Assembly (NCBI GenBank): GCA_009908535.1
Contig: JAAAOD010000227.1
Span: 1-7,886 of the forward strand
Direction of reading: 5' to 3'
Source: Verrucomicrobiota bacterium
Lineage (GTDB): Bacteria; Verrucomicrobiota; Verrucomicrobiia; Opitutales; Oceanipulchritudinaceae
DNA length: 7,886 nucleotides
Part shown: positions 1 through 4,865 of the stretch, piece after piece
Numbering within the stretch: position 1 is the stretch's first letter
Layout of the letters: every line of letters starts with the position of its first letter
Made by a program: the position numbers and the translations under genes
The notes under the pieces: model-generated
The model's input: only the letters and a program-made list of their open reading frames with translations
Told to the model about the DNA's origin: nothing
Databases searched by the model: none

Positions 1-8
1 CGCGGACC

Positions 9-44
9 GGCGCGGCTGAGCCCCGCGCCTGAGCCGGCCTTTTT
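9..44 (+). terminator. Possible rho-independent terminator of a gene upstream of the window
   Basis: Bases 9-15 (GGCGCGG) pair perfectly with 23-29 (CCGCGCC) around a 7-base loop, and a run of five T lies at 40-44. An alternative pairing is CCGGC at 7-11 with GCCGG at 33-37, which puts the stem closer to the T-run and makes a better terminator shape. The hairpin would end transcription of a + strand gene lying before the window. The T-run is short, and in the first fold it is about 10 bases from the stem, so this is only a fair candidate. Confidence 0.4.
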
Positions 45-66
45 GACAAGTTTCCTCAAAGAAGGA
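43..66 (+). promoter_or_regulatory. Candidate -35 box and ribosome binding site of the SDR gene
   Basis: A consensus TTGACA lies at 43-48 and GAAGGA at 61-66. The latter is a reasonable Shine-Dalgarno sequence 10 bases before the ATG at 77, and the best-placed one in the window. No hexamer resembling TATAAT sits 16-19 bases after the TTGACA, so promoter activity is uncertain. The box overlaps the T-run of the preceding hairpin. Confidence 0.3.
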
Positions 67-76
67 CCTTTCCTTT

Positions 77-814
77 ATGACGACTGAAGAAAAAGGACCG
101 ATCTTTCTCAGCGGTGTCAGCCGCGGCCTTGGTCACGGACTCGCGCAGTGGTACCTCGAACGTGGGCGTACCCTCTACGGATGCAGCCGCTCCGATCCGC
201 CTTCCGATCTGGTGGAGAGGTATGGCGACCGCTTTCACTGGGCCGCCATCGATCTCTCGGACGAGGTCGAAGGGCCGAGGGCGCTGCAGGCGTTCTGCGG
301 ACAGGTTCCGTCGTGGGATCTGCTCATCCTCAATGCGGGCGTACTGGGCACCATCGCCGACATGCGGGAGGCCGATCTTGCGGAGATGCGCTCGACGATG
401 GAAATCAATCTCTGGGCGAACAAGTGGATCCTTGATGAGCTGCTGTCGGCTCCCGACGGCGTGCGCCAGGTGGTGGGAATTTCCTCCGGGGCCTCCGTCA
501 GCGGGAGCCGGGGATGGAACGGGTACAGCCTTTCCAAGGCGGCCTTGAACATGCTGATCAAGTTGTACGCGGCCGAATTTCCCGACACGCATTTCAGCGC
601 CTTTGCCCCGGGGCTGATCGACACCGCTATGCAGGAGTACATCAGCAGCATCGAGGACGATGCCCCTTTCAGCACGGTGAGGCGCCTCAAGGCCGCCCGC
701 GGCACCGCGGACATGCCGGATCCGGGAGCCGCCGCGGAGGCCATCGCGCCCGTGCTGGCCCAGCTTCCCAGCAGCGTGCAAAGCGGCGACTACGCGGACA
801 TCCGCTCCATGTGA
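77..814 (+). CDS. Short-chain dehydrogenase/reductase (SDR) family oxidoreductase
   Basis: A 245-residue protein of the usual length for a classical SDR: a single-domain, Rossmann-fold, NAD(P)(H)-dependent oxidoreductase, expected in the cytoplasm. The cofactor-binding glycine motif SGVSRGLG is at residues 12-19, with Ser replacing the usual Thr at its start. NAG is at 86-88 and the structural Asn of the active-site tetrad is probably Asn111. Ser137, Tyr150 and Lys154 (YSLSK) form the catalytic set with the normal Ser-x12-Tyr spacing. PGLIDT at 178-183 is the usual segment after the active site. Arg16 in the glycine loop and Arg38 after the second strand suggest NADPH preference. There is no signal peptide. 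The overall look recalls sepiapterin/benzil-reductase-like SDRs, but the substrate cannot be read from sequence. The ATG at 77 is supported by GAAGGA upstream. It is the first gene of a same-strand run with SufE and TatD genes, which does not reveal its substrate. Confidence 0.93.
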   Translation: MTTEEKGPIFLSGVSRGLGHGLAQWYLERGRTLYGCSRSDPPSDLVERYGDRFHWAAIDLSDEVEGPRALQAFCGQVPSWDLLILNAGVLGTIADMREADLAEMRSTMEINLWANKWILDELLSAPDGVRQVVGISSGASVSGSRGWNGYSLSKAALNMLIKLYAAEFPDTHFSAFAPGLIDTAMQEYISSIEDDAPFSTVRRLKAARGTADMPDPGAAAEAIAPVLAQLPSSVQSGDYADIRSM

Positions 815-826
815 GGGCGCGGGCCG

Positions 827-863
827 TTGACAAGCGGCGTCGACCGCACGACCTTACCGCATT
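827..863 (+). promoter_or_regulatory. TTGACA box upstream of the SufE gene
   Basis: TTGACAAG at 827-834 repeats the 8-mer found before the SDR gene (43-50), and ends at a similar distance from the start codon (31 bases between TTGACA and ATG, versus 28). No TATAAT-like hexamer and no Shine-Dalgarno sequence is visible before the ATG at 864. The SufE gene may therefore have its own promoter, but the absence of a -10 box keeps this weak. Confidence 0.25.
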
Positions 864-1289
864 ATGTCCCTCAAGGAAAAAAGTGATCGCTTTGTGGAGG
901 AAATGAGTCTTCTGCCGGACAGGTTTGAAAGGTTCACCTACATCGTTGATCACGGGAAACATCACGAGCCCCTTTCCCCGGAGCTGCGCACCGAAACTTT
1001 CCGGGTGGAGGGCTGCCAGTCTCAACTGTGGCTGGTACCCGAATTCCACGACGGGGTCTGCCGGTTCCGGGCCGATTCCGATTCCGCCATCGTGAAGGGC
1101 ATCGCGGCCATCATCTGTGACTACTACAGCGGGGAAAAACCGGAGGCGATCCTCGAGGGTGACGTCCGCTTTCTCGAGGAAGTCGGTGTTGATCAGCACC
1201 TTTCGAGTAACCGGCGCAACGGGCTGGGACAGGTCGACAACCGCATCAAGCGCTTTGCCAAAAGTTGCCTCGAGGACGCCGGCACCTGA
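864..1289 (+). CDS. sufE: SufE family Fe-S cluster assembly sulfur acceptor
   Basis: A 141-residue protein matching the compact SufE fold in length. In established SufE biology the protein takes a persulfide from the cysteine desulfurase SufS on one cysteine, stimulates SufS and passes sulfur to the SufBCD scaffold in the cytoplasm. The acceptor cysteine is visible as Cys51 in VEGCQSQLW, the same position as Cys51 of E. coli SufE. The C-terminal signature is present around HLSSNRRNGL (residues 112-121), followed by a basic helix. The N-terminal segment LPDRFERFTYIVDHG (residues 17-31) is also typical. The ATG at 864 gives the expected N-terminus, although no Shine-Dalgarno sequence precedes it. 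No sufS, sufB, sufC or sufD lies in the window, so the partners must be elsewhere. The gene starts 49 bases after the SDR gene and ends 30 bases before the TatD gene. A CsdE-like role with a different desulfurase is possible, since CsdE and SufE share these motifs. Confidence 0.93.
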   Translation: MSLKEKSDRFVEEMSLLPDRFERFTYIVDHGKHHEPLSPELRTETFRVEGCQSQLWLVPEFHDGVCRFRADSDSAIVKGIAAIICDYYSGEKPEAILEGDVRFLEEVGVDQHLSSNRRNGLGQVDNRIKRFAKSCLEDAGT

Positions 1290-1319
1290 TCCCTTGGCCG
1301 CACTGCCGTCAGTGACCGG

Positions 1320-2150
1320 ATGATTGTCGACGCGCACGTCCATCTCCACGATGCGCGCCTGCGCGCCCTCTTCGCGGAGGAACCGGAAGCGGTGGCGGCG
1401 GATGTCAGCCTGCTCAACGGTACTTCGCCTCGGGACTGGGCGGCTGTGGCGGCAATGAAACCACCGCCGGGCCGGCGCTTTTATCGCGCCTTCGGCGTGC
1501 ATCCGTGGAAAGCGAACGGAGAACTGGAGGACGACTGGGAGGATCACTTACGCCAGCGGCTGGCAAGCGCGGACGACGTCCTTGCCGTGGGCGAAATCGG
1601 GCTTGACCGGTGGATCGAGCCGCGGGAGGAGACGCTCCAGGAAGACGTTTTTCGGCGGCAGTTGCGCCTTGCGGGGGAGTTCAGGCTTGTTCCGGTCATC
1701 CACTGCCTGCGGGCATGGGATGCCCTGCTGCGTATCCTCGGCGAGGAACCTCTGCCCGCGCGCGGGTTCCATGTGCACGGCTTTGGCGGTTCGCTCGAAG
1801 TGCAGCGGCAGCTGCTGGAGCTGGGGGCGTATTTCTCCTTTTCCGCCTACGCCCTCGCCCCTCATCGTAAGCGGATGCGCAAAGCGGTCGCCGCCTGCCC
1901 GGAGGACCGCCTTCTCCTTGAGACGGATGCGCCCGACATGGCCCCGGGAACAGGTATGGCCGCGTATCCATTAATCGATACCGAGGGAAATCCGCTGCAC
2001 GATCCGCGCGAAATTCTCACCGCCTGTCGCGGCGTCGCCGAACTCCGGGGGATGGAGGAGGCGGAGCTGCGCCGGCGGTTGGAGACCAATTTCCGCAGGC
2101 TTTACGGCGAGGCGGAAGCTTGTCAAAAAGCCGAATTTCCCAAACCGTAA
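1320..2150 (+). CDS. TatD family metal-dependent hydrolase (putative deoxyribonuclease)
   Basis: A 276-residue protein, close to the usual TatD length of about 260. It belongs to the amidohydrolase-like TIM-barrel superfamily. All expected metal ligands are present: His6 and His8 in DAHVHLH, Glu92 in GEIGLD, His128 in VIHCLRAWD, His153 in HVHGFGG and Asp203 in ETDAPD. Characterised family members act as divalent-metal-dependent 3'-5' exonucleases on DNA, with roles proposed in oxidative DNA repair and DNA degradation. Actual substrates of uncharacterised members are often unknown. The RAFGVHPW segment (residues 56-63) is the usual one after the first strands. The ATG at 1320 places the HxH motif immediately at the N-terminus, as normal. 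No clear Shine-Dalgarno sequence precedes it. It begins 30 bases after the SufE gene and ends 12 bases before the DUF4432 gene, so a shared transcript is likely. Bases 2118-2125 near the 3' end contain TTGTCA, a weak promoter-like box for the next gene. Confidence 0.92.
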   Translation: MIVDAHVHLHDARLRALFAEEPEAVAADVSLLNGTSPRDWAAVAAMKPPPGRRFYRAFGVHPWKANGELEDDWEDHLRQRLASADDVLAVGEIGLDRWIEPREETLQEDVFRRQLRLAGEFRLVPVIHCLRAWDALLRILGEEPLPARGFHVHGFGGSLEVQRQLLELGAYFSFSAYALAPHRKRMRKAVAACPEDRLLLETDAPDMAPGTGMAAYPLIDTEGNPLHDPREILTACRGVAELRGMEEAELRRRLETNFRRLYGEAEACQKAEFPKP

Positions 2151-2162
2151 AAGCACAATCAG

Positions 2163-3353
2163 ATGAAACCTCTATTCACCACCACTTTCCTCGATACCGA
2201 CAACCGCCGCCGGCTGGAGGATGTTTTTTTCGATGCGTCCATGCTTCCGGCCTGCCCGGAATCGGGTTGGTCGGTACGCACAACCACCTTGCGGGGTGGG
2301 CTTCAGGAGGGGGTGGACGTGGTCGAGATCGATAACGGAAAACTGTCTTTCGCTGTGTTGCCGACCCGCGGGATGGGGATCCTCAAGGCCGAGAGCGGCG
2401 GAACGCGCTTCGGATGGGATTCACCGGTCAAGGATCCCGTGCATCCCGCCTTCATCAATCTGCAGGAGCGCGGCGGCCTCGGCTGGCTCAAGGGCTTCAA
2501 CGAGTGGATTGTGCGCTGCGGATTGAGCAGCATGGGGGCGCCGGGCCCGGACGTGATGGTCGACAACAATGGCAATCCCTCCGAAGAGTTCCTCAATCTG
2601 CACGGGAGGATTGCCAATACGCCGGCGCGAAAGGTCGGCCTCGAAATCACCCCGGAAGAGATGATCCTGCGCGGCGAGGTGGAGGAAACGATGCTTTTCG
2701 GACCAAGCCTGCGCCTGACCACCGAGATCCGCACGGCGTTTGGCACGGGTGCGCTCACCATCAACGACACCGTCACCAATATCGGGAATCAGCCCTGCGA
2801 GCACCAACTGCTTTATCATGTGAACTACGGGAAGCCGCTTCTCGAAAAGGGGGCGCGCTTCCTTGCTCCGTTGAAAAAAATGGCCCCCAGAGACGCCCGG
2901 GCCGCGGAGGGATGCAAGCGGTTCGATCGCTACGGGGCACCGACGGCCGGCTTTGTCGAACAGGTTTACTTCATGGAACTGGCCGCCAAACCCCGGTCGC
3001 GGGAGACCCTCGCCATGCTGCGCAACGCCGCCGGCAACCTTGCCTCCGTGCTGCGGTTTTCCATCCGCGATTTCCCCTGTTTTTCCCTCTGGAAAAACAC
3101 CGCCGCCGTCGAGGACGGCTACGTGACCGGCTTCGAGCCCGGCACCGCCTACCCGAATGCCCGACAGTTCGAGCGCGGACAGGGCCGGGTCATCGAATTG
3201 CCCGGCGGCGCTTCCCGAAGCACCTCCCTGACCATGGAAACGCTGGATACCAGGAAAGCCGTGCAGACGGTGGAAAAGGAGATCCGGGATCTCCAGAAGC
3301 GCGCAACGCCGAAGCTTCATTCGCAGCCGATTCCGAAGTTTTCCGGCCCGTAG
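2163..3353 (+). CDS. DUF4432 family protein, aldose-1-epimerase-like
   Basis: A 396-residue protein recognised as DUF4432, a branch of the galactose mutarotase-like beta-sandwich fold (YphB-like aldose epimerases). Typical blocks appear in order: VLPTRGMGI (65-73), NEWIVRCGLSSMGAPG (113-128), LHGRIANTP (146-154), LLYHVNYGKPLL (216-227) and VTGFEPGTAYPN (321-332). By analogy with aldose epimerases, His219 and Glu325 are candidates for the general acid and base, and His148 and Arg149 for sugar binding. That assignment is inference. The expected role is binding or interconversion of the anomers of a sugar, in the cytoplasm; the sugar is unknown and most family members are uncharacterised. A charged, helical tail follows the fold (about residues 361-396). 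The ATG at 2163 lies 12 bases after the TatD stop with no visible Shine-Dalgarno sequence, suggesting co-expression with TatD. The next gene is a nucleoside transporter, so a nucleoside-derived pentose is one possible ligand. Confidence 0.87.
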   Translation: MKPLFTTTFLDTDNRRRLEDVFFDASMLPACPESGWSVRTTTLRGGLQEGVDVVEIDNGKLSFAVLPTRGMGILKAESGGTRFGWDSPVKDPVHPAFINLQERGGLGWLKGFNEWIVRCGLSSMGAPGPDVMVDNNGNPSEEFLNLHGRIANTPARKVGLEITPEEMILRGEVEETMLFGPSLRLTTEIRTAFGTGALTINDTVTNIGNQPCEHQLLYHVNYGKPLLEKGARFLAPLKKMAPRDARAAEGCKRFDRYGAPTAGFVEQVYFMELAAKPRSRETLAMLRNAAGNLASVLRFSIRDFPCFSLWKNTAAVEDGYVTGFEPGTAYPNARQFERGQGRVIELPGGASRSTSLTMETLDTRKAVQTVEKEIRDLQKRATPKLHSQPIPKFSGP

Positions 3354-3423
3354 GGCACCGCCTTGCGCGGGGGCCCCGTCGCCTTAGAGGCATTGTGGGC
3401 GCGGGGACAAGCCCCGGCCCTAC
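3350..3423. repeat. GC-rich intergenic repeat-like element with terminal inverted repeats
   Basis: GTAGGGC at 3350-3356 is the exact inverse of GCCCTAC at 3417-3423, bounding a 74-base element in the gap before the transporter gene. Inside are the palindrome GGGGCCCC (3370-3377) and a hairpin of CGGGG (3402-3406) with CCCCG (3412-3416) around ACAAG. Read on the - strand, the right end is a GTAGGG..CGGGGCTTGTCCCCG motif. I recall such motifs as dispersed intergenic sequences in several bacterial genomes, including Verrucomicrobiota. Only one copy is in this window, so the repeat nature is inferred. The left terminus overlaps the last base of the DUF4432 coding sequence and its stop codon. Confidence 0.45.
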
Positions 3424-3446
3424 ACAGGTATAACGGAATCACCTGT
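3404..3446 (+). promoter_or_regulatory. Candidate promoter with palindromic operator before the transporter gene
   Basis: TATAAC at 3429-3434 is one base from the -10 consensus. It overlaps by one base the left arm of an inverted repeat, ACAGGT (3424-3429) and ACCTGT (3441-3446), and otherwise lies in the 11-base interval between the arms. GGGACA at 3404-3409 could be a -35 element with a long 19-base spacer. If used, transcription would start near 3441 and leave a leader of about 70 bases before the ATG at 3513. The placement of a palindrome around a -10 box suggests regulator control, but the six-base arms could also arise by chance. Confidence 0.3.
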
Positions 3447-3512
3447 CTCCCCGGATCATCCCCGCCTCTTTACTGTTGCCGAGGGAGCGGCCCGCATGCA
3501 TCCCAGAAACGC

Positions 3513-4865
3513 ATGGAATGGATTGTAGACGCGGTACGCGGGCTTGCCGGCCTTGTCGCCCTGACCGGGATCGCGTGGATTTTCAGCCGTGACCGCAGCG
3601 CCGTGGACTGGCGTCTGGTCATTTCCGGTCTCCTTCTGCAACTGCTCCTCGCGGTGTTGATCCTGAAGGTGCCGAACGCGGACAAGCCGATCGAGTGGAT
3701 TTCGTCGTTCTTTGTCGCCCTGCTGAGTTTCACGGACGCGGGGACGAGCTTTGTCTTCGGCTTTCTCGGGGCGGGGCCGGATTTCTGGGAAGGGGTGAAC
3801 GAGCGCATCGCCGACGGGCAGGGAGGCTTTTCCGGCTTCGGACTGATCTTCGCCTTCAAGGTGCTGCCGACGGTGATCTTTTTTTCCGCCCTGACCTCGG
3901 TCCTGTACTACCTCGGCTGGCTGCAGGTCCTCGTGCGGGGATTTGCCTGGCTGCTGCAGCGCTCCATGCGCCTTTCCGGAAGCGAGAGCCTCGCGGCGGC
4001 GGCGAACGTCTTTGTCGGCCAGACGGAGGCGCCCCTGATGGTGAAGCCCTACATTTCAAAGATGACGCGTTCGGAGCTGCTTTGCCTGATGACCGGCGGG
4101 ATGGCGACCATCGCCGGCGGGGTCTTCGGCGCCTACGTCTGGATTCTCGGTGGTTCCGATCCGGAAAGCCAGGAGGCCTTTGCCAAGCACCTCCTCACGG
4201 CCTCCTTTCTCTCCGCGCCGGCGGCCATCGTGGCGGCGAAGATCCTTTTTCCGCAGACCGAGGAAGTGGACCGCCGCCTGCAGGTGAGCCGCGAAAAACT
4301 CGGGGACAACGTCTTCGACGCCGCCAGCCAGGGGACCTCGCAGGGACTTATGCTGGCCCTGAACATCGGCGCGATGCTGATCACCTTCCTGGCCTTCATC
4401 GCGCTCTTCAACTTCCTCGCCACCGGGTTCGGGGACATCACCGGCCTCAATGGCCTCGTCGCGGAATGGACGGGCGGGGCCTTCGAGGAACTGAGTCTCG
4501 AGGCGGTCTTCGGACTGGTTTTCGCGCCCGTCGCCTTCATCATCGGGATTGATCCCGGCGATCTGCTGCCGATGGGGCAGCTCCTCGGCGTCAAGCTGGT
4601 CGCGAACGAGTTCGTCGCCTACGAGCAGCTCGGGAGCATGATCCGCGAAGGTGGCATCCTGACGGAACGGTCCGTCCTCATCGCGACCTATGCCCTCTGT
4701 GGCTTCGCCAATTTCAGCTCGATGGGCATCCAGATCGGCGGCATCGCCGTCCTCGCCCCTGACCAGCGGGGCAACCTGAGCCGACTGGCCCTGCTCTCGG
4801 TCCTCGGGGGGACGCTGGCCTGCCTATACACCGGCGCGATCGCCGGTATTTTCGCCGGCGGCTGA
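3513..4865 (+). CDS. Concentrative nucleoside transporter, NupC/CNT family
   Basis: A 450-residue inner-membrane protein of the CNT family, which imports nucleosides using a sodium or proton gradient. Hydrophobic segments lie near residues 5-24, 33-52, 62-86, 111-133, 193-212, 280-303, 331-346, 387-412 and 424-448. The substrate-site signature GQTEAP is at 169-174. The second half-site shows NEFVA (365-369) and FANFSSMGIQIGG (398-410), matching regions that contact the nucleoside base and ribose in the known Vibrio CNT structure. The N-terminal gate-like region (about 66-80, ALLSFTDAGTSFVFG) is also typical. I chose the ATG at 3513 because it yields the normal short cytoplasmic N-terminus. 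An upstream in-frame TTG at 3363 would add 50 unlikely residues read through the intergenic repeat. No good Shine-Dalgarno sequence precedes 3513. Sodium versus proton coupling and substrate range cannot be assigned. The 3' end overlaps the opposing helicase gene by 42 bases. Confidence 0.92.
   Translation: MEWIVDAVRGLAGLVALTGIAWIFSRDRSAVDWRLVISGLLLQLLLAVLILKVPNADKPIEWISSFFVALLSFTDAGTSFVFGFLGAGPDFWEGVNERIADGQGGFSGFGLIFAFKVLPTVIFFSALTSVLYYLGWLQVLVRGFAWLLQRSMRLSGSESLAAAANVFVGQTEAPLMVKPYISKMTRSELLCLMTGGMATIAGGVFGAYVWILGGSDPESQEAFAKHLLTASFLSAPAAIVAAKILFPQTEEVDRRLQVSREKLGDNVFDAASQGTSQGLMLALNIGAMLITFLAFIALFNFLATGFGDITGLNGLVAEWTGGAFEELSLEAVFGLVFAPVAFIIGIDPGDLLPMGQLLGVKLVANEFVAYEQLGSMIREGGILTERSVLIATYALCGFANFSSMGIQIGGIAVLAPDQRGNLSRLALLSVLGGTLACLYTGAIAGIFAGG

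Noticed and set aside
56..781. A 241-codon - strand open frame antisense to the SDR gene.
   Set aside because: The + strand frame has the full SDR motif set. The antisense product is rich in Arg, Gly and Pro with no known motif, so it is a shadow.
687..1547. A 286-codon - strand open frame across the SDR, SufE and TatD genes.
   Set aside because: It lies antisense to three well-supported genes and crosses their boundaries, with no recognisable domain.
2414..3433. A 339-codon + strand open frame overlapping the DUF4432 gene in another frame.
   Set aside because: The product is Arg-rich without family resemblance, while the DUF4432 frame carries conserved blocks throughout.
3363..3512. An N-terminal extension of the transporter from a TTG at 3363.
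   Set aside because: It would translate the repeat-like element and add 50 residues with no homology pattern. The ATG at 3513 gives a normal CNT N-terminus.
77..4865. The five + strand genes as one dedicated novel pathway or defence system.
   Set aside because: All are intact members of common families, with no toxin, nuclease-effector, reverse transcriptase or other defence signature. The order looks like ordinary house-keeping neighbours.
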